25,934 bases of DNA, taken from a virus. The stretch spans positions 1 to 25,934 of IMG/VR virus record IMGVR_UViG_3300028800_000288; one strand, 5' to 3'. A model generated the notes under the pieces. The model was not told the origin of the DNA and searched no databases. It saw only the letters and a list, made by a program, of their open reading frames with translations. Of the stretch, positions 13,622-21,809 are shown piece by piece; position 1 is the first letter of the stretch; each line of letters begins with the position of its first letter. The position numbers and the translations under genes were made by a program.

Positions 13622-14821
13622 ATGCCAGAGATCCAGTTCGCCGCGCAGGCCTACCAGACACGCTCGGCGCAGCTCCTGTCGCAGCAGTGCATCAACGCGT
13701 TCGTCGAGCCAACGCCGAAGGAAGGCAAGACGCAGCTTCCGGTCTACGGCATCCCTGGCCTGACGCTGTTCTCGCGCCAGGGCGGTGGACCGATCCTCGG
13801 CATGCACGTCTTTGATGTGCTGGACCTGGTGTTCGTCATGTCAGGTCCGGAGCTTTGGTCCGTGACCGACCAGGGGACGTCCACGCTGATCGGCACCACA
13901 AACCTCGGCGGCAGCCTGGTATCGATGGCCGACAATGGCCAGCAGCTCGTGATGGTCGACGGCGGGGCGGGTTGGGTTTACCAGCCTGGCGGCCTCAACA
14001 TCGTCTCGACTTTTACCGCCGTCGCCGGAGACACGGACATCGCGGTCAACCTCACGGGTGGTGTCGGCAACGGCGATACGCTTATCATTCCGCTGGACAA
14101 CGGCGCGACGTTCACCACCACCTCGTCTCAGGCCACCGGACCTGGGTTTACCACCACGTTGGCGTTGAATGATGCCCTTCCGAGCACGGTCACTGCCGGG
14201 GCGGTGATCAAAGACCCGGCGAACGTATTGGCGCAGATTGTCGCACCAGCATTCAAGCCGGCGAGCACGGTCCAGTATTTTGACGGTTACTTCGTCTTCG
14301 ATGCGGCTGGCACCAGGCAATTCTTCATCTCGTCCATCAATGACGGAACGCAGTACAGCGACCTGGATTTTGCAACTGCAACCGCATCGAGCGACGTTGT
14401 CAGGGCGGTGCTGGTCTACCATGAGCAGTTGCTGATTTTATGCACGTATCACACCGAGGTCTGGTGGGACACCGGCAACGTCAACTTCCCATTCCAGCGC
14501 TACGATGCGGCGCTGATCGCCCGCGGCTTGGCCAATCCGTGGTGCGTCACCTCCGAGGACAATACCGTCTTCTGGATGGGTGACGATGGCATCTTCTATC
14601 GGCTGAACGGGTTTGTGCCGGAGCGCGTCAGCACCTTCGCGATGGAGCATGCGTGGGCGCAGTATCCGAACAAGTTCCTGGACAGCTCGTGTTTCACGCT
14701 GGATCAGGAAGGCCACAAGTTCATCGTGGTGAACTTCCCGAGCGGGCCGGCCACATGGTGTTACGACATTTCCACCAAACTGTGGCATGAGCGCGTGAGT
14801 TGGGGAACGCGGTGGGTGTGA
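13622..14821 (+). CDS. P22 gp10-like tail hub protein, N-terminal part
   Basis: gp10 forms the hub beneath gp4 that plugs the channel. Seen here: QQCINAFVEPTPKEGK at 21-36, GIPGLTLF at 43-50, VSMADNGQQLVMVDG at 100-114, VQYFDGYFVF at 217-226, EVWWDTGNVNFPFQR, VFWMGDDGIFYRLNG, and near the end FIVVNFPSGPATWCYD with LWHERVSWG. The recognisable pattern stops there, at TGA 14819-14821, and the missing C-terminal gp10 region appears at the end of the next reading frame. The next frame is in phase, so this TGA is the only break. Residues 135-200 are an inserted LDxGxxF-type beta domain. Confidence 0.8.
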   Translation: MPEIQFAAQAYQTRSAQLLSQQCINAFVEPTPKEGKTQLPVYGIPGLTLFSRQGGGPILGMHVFDVLDLVFVMSGPELWSVTDQGTSTLIGTTNLGGSLVSMADNGQQLVMVDGGAGWVYQPGGLNIVSTFTAVAGDTDIAVNLTGGVGNGDTLIIPLDNGATFTTTSSQATGPGFTTTLALNDALPSTVTAGAVIKDPANVLAQIVAPAFKPASTVQYFDGYFVFDAAGTRQFFISSINDGTQYSDLDFATATASSDVVRAVLVYHEQLLILCTYHTEVWWDTGNVNFPFQRYDAALIARGLANPWCVTSEDNTVFWMGDDGIFYRLNGFVPERVSTFAMEHAWAQYPNKFLDSSCFTLDQEGHKFIVVNFPSGPATWCYDISTKLWHERVSWGTRWV

Positions 14822-14827
14822 GGCATC

Positions 14828-16351
14828 ATGGGGTACGATCTCAATTCTCTGCTGCTGAATCCATCTCCGGCCACGGAGTCGCTGATTTCGATCAATGGCC
14901 TGTCGCCGCCCAATGAGACGTTCCCGAGTTCCTTTACGACGTTCCTGCTTAGCGGATGGTTTTGGCCTGATGGCAACAGTGCCACGCCTCGATTTTCGGC
15001 GGTGTCTGTTGCAGCAGGAACCTCGTTTTTTTACGGGTTCACGTTCGTTCTTGATCCCGGCCCCGGCACCGCAACGCTGACAACTGGCAATGGGTCGGCG
15101 GTAGCTGCCAGCAGCAATGTTGTAAACTTTACCACACCGACGATCTCTTTCGACACCTGGCTCAATGTGTTGTGTTCGGTCAATGTGGCCACAAGCACTG
15201 CGCAGCTTTACATTCAGGACGTGGCCGCGACGGTCTCGTCTCATTCCTGGGTGCAGGGATCGGTTCATTCAGATAGCGGGGCGCTCGCCGGTGTAGCCGG
15301 CCAGACATCGCTCGATCTTATGTGCATTGGCGACATTTACATGGCTGCCACTGCATCGTTCTTTGATCTGTCGGTTGTGGCGAACCGGCGCAAGTTCATC
15401 GATGAGTTTGGTTTTCCGGTCGATCTCGGCACGGCAGCCAGCAGCCCAACCGGTGCGGCGCCGCAGATTTACCTGTCGATCCGCACGCCGGGCGCAGCGT
15501 CGGAAATGCTGACCAATCGCGGGACAGGAGGCGCCGACTTTATTACAAATCCGATCTCCAGTCCCACTGTCATCGGAACGTGCGTCGAGCTTCCGCTCCC
15601 TCCTGTTCTGCTCTCGTGCGGCGCCCACACGGCGACCAGTACGACGTTCGTGTGGGAACCAAATCCATTCGGGGGGACGCCGGATCATTACAACCTGATC
15701 TACAGGAAAGAGGGCGACGTCGACTGGATTTATGCCAGTAATTTGGCCACCACAAGTTACACGGCGACCGGCCTTGAAATGAACGCTGTTTATGAGTGGC
15801 AGGTAGCTGCTCTTCGTGACAATAATCCAAGCGACTTCACGTCCAGCAGCTTCTGTTCTACGGGCACGATCCTGCCGGTACAGCCGGTGCCGAACTCGCT
15901 CCTGCGCTGGCGCGGGCAGGTTGGGGTGAACTGGAAGGGCATGGCGCTGGTCGGCGATGCGTTCGATGGCGTAGTCGGCCTGAGCGACTTCGCCAATTTC
16001 ACTGAGTACGGGAACACGATGCAGTTCCTGGTCACCACCCCGCCGTTGCACGAGGACCGCAAGCGCATCTTCGTGCCGAGGTTCGAGATCGAGGTTGAAG
16101 CTGGACAGGGACTGCCGGATGATCCTGCGATGGGCGGTACTATCCTGTTGGACTGGAGCAAGGATGGCGGCGTTACATGGTCGACGCTGGTGCCGCCGCG
16201 GTCGATGGGGGCGATCGGCGAATACATCAAGCGGCTTCGGTGGCTGAACCTTGGCAACAGCCGCACTTGGGTCTTTCGGCTCCGTTGCAGTGATCCAATC
16301 CGTCGGTACATCATCGGCACCTATCTGGATCAATGGAAGGGCATCGGCTGA
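14828..16351 (+). CDS. LamG-like + Fn3 + gp10 C-terminal domain fusion
   Basis: A 507-residue mosaic. Residues about 15-205 look like a LamG/concanavalin sandwich (FDTWLNVLCSVNVATSTAQL, with a later WSF-like beta pattern). Residues about 257-345 are a fibronectin type III domain (TTFVWEPNPFGGTPDHYNLI, YTATGLEMNAVYEWQVAA). Residues about 358-507 are the C-terminal gp10 region: WRGQVGVNWKGMALVGDAFD, NFTEYGNTMQ, RKRIFVPRFEIEVEAGQG, LLDWSKDGGVTWS, ending in SDPIRRYIIGTYLDQWKG. It lies six bases after, and in the same frame as, the gp10 N-terminal part. TGAGG before ATG 14828 could serve reinitiation. It presumably assembles with 13622 into one hub that displays lectin and Fn3 domains. Confidence 0.75.
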   Translation: MGYDLNSLLLNPSPATESLISINGLSPPNETFPSSFTTFLLSGWFWPDGNSATPRFSAVSVAAGTSFFYGFTFVLDPGPGTATLTTGNGSAVAASSNVVNFTTPTISFDTWLNVLCSVNVATSTAQLYIQDVAATVSSHSWVQGSVHSDSGALAGVAGQTSLDLMCIGDIYMAATASFFDLSVVANRRKFIDEFGFPVDLGTAASSPTGAAPQIYLSIRTPGAASEMLTNRGTGGADFITNPISSPTVIGTCVELPLPPVLLSCGAHTATSTTFVWEPNPFGGTPDHYNLIYRKEGDVDWIYASNLATTSYTATGLEMNAVYEWQVAALRDNNPSDFTSSSFCSTGTILPVQPVPNSLLRWRGQVGVNWKGMALVGDAFDGVVGLSDFANFTEYGNTMQFLVTTPPLHEDRKRIFVPRFEIEVEAGQGLPDDPAMGGTILLDWSKDGGVTWSTLVPPRSMGAIGEYIKRLRWLNLGNSRTWVFRLRCSDPIRRYIIGTYLDQWKGIG

Positions 16352-16725
16352 TGTCTAGCACGACGGGCTTTCAGGCGCCGACGGAGCTCACGCCGGCAAC
16401 GGGTGACCAGCCGATCTCCGCGCCGGATGGCCGTCCTACGTTCTACATGCTGTCATGGATGCAGCGCATCCAGTCGTTCCTCGGGCAGCCAGGCGGCTCC
16501 GGAGGCGGCGGCGCAGGCGGTGTGACGGTGTCAGAGCAGATCAGCATCCTTAACAGTGAGATCGCATCACTCTCCGCGCAGGTGGCGTTACCGGCCGCCG
16601 CGCAGAACCGCAAGAGCAGCATCACTGCGGAGGAGGTATTGGCCATGATGACGAATGCGCCGTCTCTTGCTGTGTCGCCGGCGACGATCGCCGCATTTCG
16701 CGCGCAAATTTGGTTCGGCAACTGA
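16351..16725 (+). CDS. hypothetical 124-aa virion-type protein
   Basis: Starts MSSTTGFQAPTELTPATGDQ; the six residues before this ATG belong to the upstream gene. The N-terminal 35 residues end in PTFYMLSWMQRIQSFLGQ, a short amphipathic element seen in small podoviral tail-region proteins. A Gly-rich linker (about 48-60) and a coiled-coil-like helix (VSEQISILNSEIASLSAQV) follow, then a last helix. It is coupled to both neighbours by TGATG. It may be a trimeric adaptor; function is not known. Confidence 0.62.
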   Translation: MSSTTGFQAPTELTPATGDQPISAPDGRPTFYMLSWMQRIQSFLGQPGGSGGGGAGGVTVSEQISILNSEIASLSAQVALPAAAQNRKSSITAEEVLAMMTNAPSLAVSPATIAAFRAQIWFGN

Positions 16726-17441
16726 TGGCGATTCTTGACGCTACAACGAAGTCGCTTCGGATCATCCTCGGCGAGGCCAAGGGAACACTGGACTGCGACA
16801 TTGTCGCGTTCTGGGGGGCGCAGACCGGCACCGGTTTCCAGCCTGCCTCGAACGACTTGGTGTCGAACGGGACGACGGCCGTCACGGTGGTGCCTGCACC
16901 AGGCGCTGGCGAGCAGCGGCAGGTCAACGAGGTGCGGCTCTTCAACAACGACACGATCACGCACAACGTCACCCTGCAGTTCGACAATGGCGGCACGATC
17001 AGGGTGCTTGAGGCGACGCCGATCGCGGCCGGCGGCGAATTTCTCTACACGCCGACAAGGATCAATGAGCAATCGACTGCCAGGCCCGTCTATCTGGCGA
17101 ATGCAGTCAGCAATGCGGTCACGCTGACCGGAACCTCGCAGGCTGGCGCACTTCCGATCGTGGCCGGCGATACATTCATCTCCAGCACGCCGACCAACAC
17201 TGGCGCGGTAATGCCACCGATCGGCACCGTGGTTGCGACCGGAACCGTCCAGATAGGCACTGGTCTGCGGATATGGAACGCGGGCGCACATACCGGCACC
17301 ATCTACGGCAATGGCGCGCAAACCATCGACACGATCGCTGGAACGATCGGCGTGCCACTTTCGGCTGGCAACCGGGCGCTGTTCGTTGCCAACTCTGCCA
17401 CCACCTGGATCTCGGCGCTTCTCGGCACAATTAGTTCCTGA
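16725..17441 (+). CDS. virion structural protein, 238 aa, beta-rich
   Basis: Begins MAILDATTKSLRIILGEAKG, an opening I associate with small structural proteins of podoviral tails. Residues about 65-115 (RQVNEVRLFNNDTITHNVTL) resemble the beta fold also seen in the 17512 gene. The C-terminal half is again beta-rich, with GTVVATGTVQIGTGLRIW and a Gly/Asn-rich strand ladder. ATG 16725 is coupled to the upstream stop. It probably sits in the tail or attaches a fibre; this is inference from context. Confidence 0.65.
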   Translation: MAILDATTKSLRIILGEAKGTLDCDIVAFWGAQTGTGFQPASNDLVSNGTTAVTVVPAPGAGEQRQVNEVRLFNNDTITHNVTLQFDNGGTIRVLEATPIAAGGEFLYTPTRINEQSTARPVYLANAVSNAVTLTGTSQAGALPIVAGDTFISSTPTNTGAVMPPIGTVVATGTVQIGTGLRIWNAGAHTGTIYGNGAQTIDTIAGTIGVPLSAGNRALFVANSATTWISALLGTISS

Positions 17442-17457
17442 AAGCCTTCGCGCTTGT

Positions 17458-17511
17458 CCCGCTGCGCAATAATCAGGTAGGGTCGGCAGCGACGGGGCAT
17501 AGCAGAGCCCC
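17458..17511 (+). promoter_or_regulatory. inverted repeats in the 70-base gap before 17512
   Basis: Two alternative stems share bases. CCC 17458-17460 plus GCTGC 17461-17465 pair with GCAGC 17486-17490 and GGG 17494-17496 around a three-base bulge. GGGGC 17494-17498 pairs with GCCCC 17507-17511, ending at the ATG. They cannot both form, which is the shape of a switch, but such short GC stems also arise by chance in GC-rich DNA. Confidence 0.25.
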
Positions 17512-17886
17512 ATGTTTGCAAGCCGCGAGCATGGAATCACGCATGTGTCTTCGCCGATCCAGTCCCTCCTCATTGGGCAACTCTCGACGGGTCCGATCCT
17601 GCTGTACACGTCGGCGACCGGCGTTTGGACACAGATCAGCAAGGTCACCTGCCTCAACACAGACTCGGTTTCCAGGACTGTGACCTTCTGGGTGACCACT
17701 TCGGCAGTCAGCCCGACGGACCCTTTCCTCACTACCGATGCGCAGGGGATACTGCCTGGAGGCACGTTCAATAGCCCGAATGAAGTGGGTGTTGTGCTCA
17801 ATCCTGGGTATTCGATCTGGGGCGCTGCCTCCGCTCCCGCCGTGATAAACTGCAACATCTCTGGCGTGCTGACGGTGTCATCGTGA
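17512..17886 (+). CDS. small beta-sandwich virion protein, 124 aa
   Basis: The product begins MFASREHGITHVSSPIQSLL. The core SKVTCLNTDSVSRTVTFWVT, then NEVGVVLNPGYSIWGAASAP and a final strand ISGVLTVSS, matches the short beta fold seen in many phage virion proteins and resembles part of the 238-aa protein upstream. The start is ATG 17512, with no strong ribosome site and a possible masking stem. The stop overlaps the next gene's GTG start (GTGA). Confidence 0.62.
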   Translation: MFASREHGITHVSSPIQSLLIGQLSTGPILLYTSATGVWTQISKVTCLNTDSVSRTVTFWVTTSAVSPTDPFLTTDAQGILPGGTFNSPNEVGVVLNPGYSIWGAASAPAVINCNISGVLTVSS

Positions 17887-18440
17887 AGCACTTCAGACTC
17901 CTGCGCAGCGGCTTCGATGTTGGGCCGGTGGTCGAGCAGCTCGCGGCGCACCCGGAACTCTGGGACCAGTACCCCGCGCGCACGGCATTGGCCGGATCGC
18001 CGCACGTCGAGACGTCGGACATCTGGCTGCGGTTTCGGGATCAAGGCGAACTCGTCAGGCGCGAGGACTACGGCACGCCACACTTCGCGGTGTTCTATCC
18101 TGCGTGGTATGCGCTGCCGGCCGCGCACGCGATCGTCTTCCGACTGATGGCTGAGGTGAAGGCCGTCTACCTGGGCGGCATCCTGATCACGCGCATCCCG
18201 GCCGGGGCGTGCGTGCGACCGCATCATGACCGTGGCTCCTGGCACGCCGAGTACCTGAACACGAAGGTCTACGTCGTGCTGAAGGCGAACGATCAGTGCA
18301 CCAACTGGTGCGAGGATGAGCGCGTGATCATGCGACCAGGCGACGCTTGGGAGTTCGAGAACCTCCGAACGCACGGCGTCATCAACGATGGCGACACTGA
18401 GCGTCTGGCGCTGATCGTCACCATGAGGTGCGAGCCATGA
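17883..18440 (+). CDS. 2-oxoglutarate/Fe(II) dioxygenase, AspH-type
   Basis: These enzymes hydroxylate amino-acid side chains or other substrates using Fe(II), O2 and 2-oxoglutarate. The aspartyl/asparaginyl hydroxylase-like double-stranded beta-helix pattern is present: ILITRIPAGACVRPHHDRGS (100-119) contains the HxD metal pair H114/D116. The distal metal His is H164 in NLRTHGVINDG, and R174 (ERLALIVTMR) is placed to bind the co-substrate. GDAWEFEN at 153-160 is the expected strand before the distal His. It starts at GTG 17883, coupled to the previous stop. Such oxygenases are found in phages without known substrates; modification of a virion or cell-surface protein is a guess. Confidence 0.75.
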   Translation: MKHFRLLRSGFDVGPVVEQLAAHPELWDQYPARTALAGSPHVETSDIWLRFRDQGELVRREDYGTPHFAVFYPAWYALPAAHAIVFRLMAEVKAVYLGGILITRIPAGACVRPHHDRGSWHAEYLNTKVYVVLKANDQCTNWCEDERVIMRPGDAWEFENLRTHGVINDGDTERLALIVTMRCEP

Positions 18441-18826
18441 GTGACATGCCAGCAGGCCTATATGCGTGGGCAGAGCATGCCGCGCGCCTGAAGACGGCTG
18501 ATGAGCAGCCGCCGAACGTCGAGATCAAGATGTGCCCTGGCCTGTTCGTGAAGCAGATGGGGCCTCTGAAGAACGGCTACGTGGTGCCCCAGCACTCTCA
18601 CGCGCACGCGCACCTGTCGATGCTGGCGGTCGGCGCGGTCTACGTGTGGAAGGATGGCAAGCCGCTCGGTCGCTTCGATGCACCGACCGGTATCCTGATC
18701 GAGGCCGGCGCCAAGCACACATTCGCGGCACTGGTCGATGGCACGCTGCTCTACTGCATCCATGTCGTGGATGAAAACGGTGAACCGAAAGTCGTAGCCG
18801 AGCACCAGATTGCGGGGAGCGTGTAA
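18437..18826 (+). CDS. cupin-fold metal-binding protein
   Basis: A 129-residue protein with a cupin signature. GYVVPQHSHAHAHLSMLAVG (47-66) carries H53, H55, H57 and H59 like motif 1, and GILIEAGAKHTFAAL (85-99) with H94 matches motif 2, giving a likely Fe/Mn/Zn site. ATG 18437 has GAGGTG at 18425-18430 six bases upstream and overlaps the oxygenase stop (ATGA), so the two are co-translated. Cupins range from dioxygenases and sugar isomerases to sugar-binding proteins, so the exact role is open. Its pairing with the oxygenase suggests a shared chemistry. Confidence 0.7.
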   Translation: MSDMPAGLYAWAEHAARLKTADEQPPNVEIKMCPGLFVKQMGPLKNGYVVPQHSHAHAHLSMLAVGAVYVWKDGKPLGRFDAPTGILIEAGAKHTFAALVDGTLLYCIHVVDENGEPKVVAEHQIAGSV

Positions 18827-19623
18827 TGCCCTTCGGCGCTGTGGGAGCTGCTATCGGCGGTATCGGTTCGATCATCGGCGGCATTCAGAGTTCCAACGCG
18901 GCGAAGTCGTCCGCGAACGCGCAGAGTGCGGAGTTTCAAAAGTCGATCGATTTCACGCAAGGCGTCTACAACCAGGGGCAGACAAACCTCAATCCGTTCA
19001 TCGGCGCGGGCACCTCGGCCCTGCAATCGCTGCTCGGATTCTATGGGTTGCCCGGCGGTAACGCGAGCGGTGCCAGCCAAGGCTTCAGTCAATTCCAGCA
19101 AACGCCGTTCTACCAATTCCCGCTCCAGCAAAGCACGTTGGCGACGAACCGAGCGCTCGCCGCGTCGGGCTTGATCGGATCCGGTGGGCAACTCCGTGAC
19201 CTGTCGCAACTGAACGCTGGCTACGCAAGCCAGGGCCTGACGGGATACCTCGGTGGCTTGGGCGGACTGGTGACCGGCGGCCAGGGCGCTGCGCAGTCTC
19301 TGCTGACAGGCGGCAACAATGCAGCGAACAACCTGCTGCAGGGCTACACCGGACAGGGCAACGCGCAGGCGGCCGGTATCGTCGGCTCGAACAATGCGTT
19401 GCAAAAAGGCATTCAGAGCGGCTTGACCCCGCTCACCAACTCGCTTTTCGGCGCTCCGAACACGACTGGTACCGGCTATGCTGGAGGCTCGGTCCCGGGC
19501 ACTGGCGGCTTCATCGGCAACAACGGGCTGATCGGCAAGATTACTGGATTGCTGAGCGGCGGCGGGGGCGGTAGCGCCGATGGAGGCTCGCCGTTTGGCG
19601 GCTCCTTCAGCGAGTACGGCTGA
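18826..19623 (+). CDS. P22 gp7-like DNA ejection / internal virion protein
   Basis: Starts MPFGAVGAAIGGIGSIIGGI, a Gly/Ala membrane-active helix, then QSSNAAKSSANAQSAEFQKS and a long Gly/Gln/Asn-rich helical body with PFYQFPLQQSTLATNRALAA and GLIGSGGQLRDLSQLNAGYA. This is the pattern I associate with gp7-like or T7 gp14-like ejection proteins that leave the head to help form the trans-envelope channel. A Gly-rich C-terminus follows. ATG 18826 overlaps the cupin stop (TAATG), and the stop overlaps the next start (TGATG). Family call is by composition and order. Confidence 0.65.
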   Translation: MPFGAVGAAIGGIGSIIGGIQSSNAAKSSANAQSAEFQKSIDFTQGVYNQGQTNLNPFIGAGTSALQSLLGFYGLPGGNASGASQGFSQFQQTPFYQFPLQQSTLATNRALAASGLIGSGGQLRDLSQLNAGYASQGLTGYLGGLGGLVTGGQGAAQSLLTGGNNAANNLLQGYTGQGNAQAAGIVGSNNALQKGIQSGLTPLTNSLFGAPNTTGTGYAGGSVPGTGGFIGNNGLIGKITGLLSGGGGGSADGGSPFGGSFSEYG

Positions 19624-21809
19624 TGAGCGGCACACTTATCCCCACCATGGTGCAGCCGGCCAATCCGTGGATTGGGGCATCGCAGTTCTACAAGTCGCAG
19701 GCGGATGCGTTGGCGCCGGCGGCCGCGGCTGCTGGCATCGGCAAAACGCAGGCGGAAACGGGCGAAACAACAGCCCGGGCCGGGTTGATCGGGGCCCAAA
19801 CGACGGGCGCCAATATCCAGAACACGCTTGGCGGTCTGAACCTGCAACTCCAGGCGCCGATAATCCAACAGCAGATCGACGCTATCAGGGGAGCGAACCA
19901 ACAGCAGGTGAGCCTGCCGTGGGCACCGCTGCAGTCCGCCGCTCCTGGTGCAGCATCGGGTGGGCAAGGCGGGGGCGCTCCTGGTCCTGGCGCTCCTGCG
20001 GGCTACCTCAGCGGCGGCGGGGGTGGTGGCGCGGCAGCCGCGCCTCCTCCGGTCACCACTGGCGCTGATGGCGTGATGGTCCCTGGCATGGGCATACCGA
20101 TGCCTCGGCAGTGGTACATCGGCTATGTCCAGGCACAGGACAAGCCGGCCGCGCTCAAGCAAATCGCAGATAGCCGGAAAGCCCTGATCTCTCAAATGGT
20201 CCAGGGGACCATGGGGCAGAACGGCCAGGTCGATCCTCAGTTGTGGAATCAGGCGGTCGAGCAGGCCTACAACTCGGGCCTGATCACCAGCACGGATGCG
20301 TGGAACTACTATCAGCATCCCGAGCGGGCGACGAACGCGGTCAACGCGAACCTACCGGCGGGTGACCTGCCTGCCGTACGAGCCGCGCAAGCCGGTGCGA
20401 CCAAAGGCGCGGAGGTCGGCGTCGAGAACCAGAACACGCTCGAATCGAAGACGATCGAGACGTCACCTGGCATCTACCAGCCGGTCACCAAAACCCGTGC
20501 GCAGTGGTTGCAGGATGGCCAGTCCTCGCTGCCGGTGGTCACGCCGACTACCGTGGCGCAAGCACTGACCGGAACTGAGCGTAGCGGTCCCAATGCAGTC
20601 AGCCAGAAAGGGGCGCGTGGCACGAGGCAGATCGAGCCCGGCACATTTCAGCGATACGCGCTTCCTGGTGAGAGTTTCGATCGAGAGGCTGATCGGGTAC
20701 GAGCGTCGGACCGGGCGATCGATGATCTTTGGCGGAAGTACCCGAACGATCCGCAAAGGGTAGCTGTTGGCTACTTTTCTGGCCCGGGCAATGTTGCGCC
20801 GCCGGGGAGCTCGACGCCATGGGTCAATAATAACAACGATGGCAACATGGACGTGTCGCAGTACGTCCAGCGGTTCAATAAGAAGCTCGCCGGCGTTACC
20901 GGTGCCGCTGGAGGAGGAGGTGGCGGCGCAGGGAATGGTGGACCAACGGCTGGGGCTGCCGCGGTCGGGCCGCCGACGCCGACCAAAGGCCAGGAAACTG
21001 GCATGACCAATGACTTGAACATGGTCAAGGATGATCGGAATACGGTGCAGGACACGCAAACCAGCGCGCTTCGGGCCCAGTCAGCGATGTTCAATATTTA
21101 CGATGCTCTAAAGACGCTGCCGGCGACAGGATCGGGGACTGGCGCTTTTGCCGCCCAACGAATGGCGGCGGCAAATGTTATCGCCACGATAGCGCCGGAT
21201 TGGGCGCAAAAGTTCATGGCGGCCACAACCAATATTGATCCGACCAAAGTATCGGATATGCAGCGCTTGTACAAGGAGCTTTATACGAACACCGTCGGCG
21301 CAGAGACGTCTGGTCTGCCAGGGGCACGCTATGGTGCGATGCTGACGAAGTTCTTCCAGGACGCGACGCCGAACATCAACATGCAGGGTCCAGCGATTAA
21401 GGAAATGCTGAACATGATGTTGGTCGGTCAGCAGATGGTGCGGGACTACAGTCAGGGGGCCGCTGGTCATTTCAACAATTCGTATGGTGCTTGGCGTGCT
21501 GATCCTCTTAGCAATCAGTACACGCCAATGACTAACTTCGATGAGAAGTGGACCGCGCCGGGTGCAGTGAGTGCGCCGAACGTCTACGAAGGGGCGTCTC
21601 TCCTATTGAATGGTCGCGGATATGGCGACTGGTCCAAGGGCATGTCGCCTGAACAGCAGACCGAAGCTGTGCGTGTGGCGCACCGTGCGGATCCAGCATG
21701 GCGTCCGGTCCGTGGGCAGGGCAACTCGGCGCCGGCGGCTCCTGCTCCAGCCGCGCCGCCGCCTGCGGTTCCTCCTGCTGGGGTGACGGCCAATGCCGCC
21801 CCTGGATAG
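19623..21809 (+). CDS. internal virion protein with lytic transglycosylase (SLT) domain
   Basis: A 728-residue ejection protein. The N-terminus (1-100) is Ala/Gln-rich helical, followed by a Gly/Pro linker. A soluble lytic transglycosylase-like domain lies at about 310-395: GTERSGPNAVSQKGARGTRQ holds the catalytic Glu (E319), and VAVGYFSGPGNV is the closing GPG motif of the fold. The domain cuts peptidoglycan as the proteins are ejected, opening a local path for DNA. The rest (about 470-700) is helical with no motif I can name, then a Pro/Ala-rich tail. ATG 19623 is coupled to the gp7-like stop; its own end overlaps the next gene by 17 bases. Confidence 0.78.
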   Translation: MSGTLIPTMVQPANPWIGASQFYKSQADALAPAAAAAGIGKTQAETGETTARAGLIGAQTTGANIQNTLGGLNLQLQAPIIQQQIDAIRGANQQQVSLPWAPLQSAAPGAASGGQGGGAPGPGAPAGYLSGGGGGGAAAAPPPVTTGADGVMVPGMGIPMPRQWYIGYVQAQDKPAALKQIADSRKALISQMVQGTMGQNGQVDPQLWNQAVEQAYNSGLITSTDAWNYYQHPERATNAVNANLPAGDLPAVRAAQAGATKGAEVGVENQNTLESKTIETSPGIYQPVTKTRAQWLQDGQSSLPVVTPTTVAQALTGTERSGPNAVSQKGARGTRQIEPGTFQRYALPGESFDREADRVRASDRAIDDLWRKYPNDPQRVAVGYFSGPGNVAPPGSSTPWVNNNNDGNMDVSQYVQRFNKKLAGVTGAAGGGGGGAGNGGPTAGAAAVGPPTPTKGQETGMTNDLNMVKDDRNTVQDTQTSALRAQSAMFNIYDALKTLPATGSGTGAFAAQRMAAANVIATIAPDWAQKFMAATTNIDPTKVSDMQRLYKELYTNTVGAETSGLPGARYGAMLTKFFQDATPNINMQGPAIKEMLNMMLVGQQMVRDYSQGAAGHFNNSYGAWRADPLSNQYTPMTNFDEKWTAPGAVSAPNVYEGASLLLNGRGYGDWSKGMSPEQQTEAVRVAHRADPAWRPVRGQGNSAPAAPAPAAPPPAVPPAGVTANAAPG

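Noticed and set aside
16443-18374. 643-codon open frame on the minus strand
   Set aside because: It runs antisense through four well-supported, coupled + strand genes, has Arg/His/Val-rich content expected of a GC-rich complement, and shows no recognisable domain or ribosome site.
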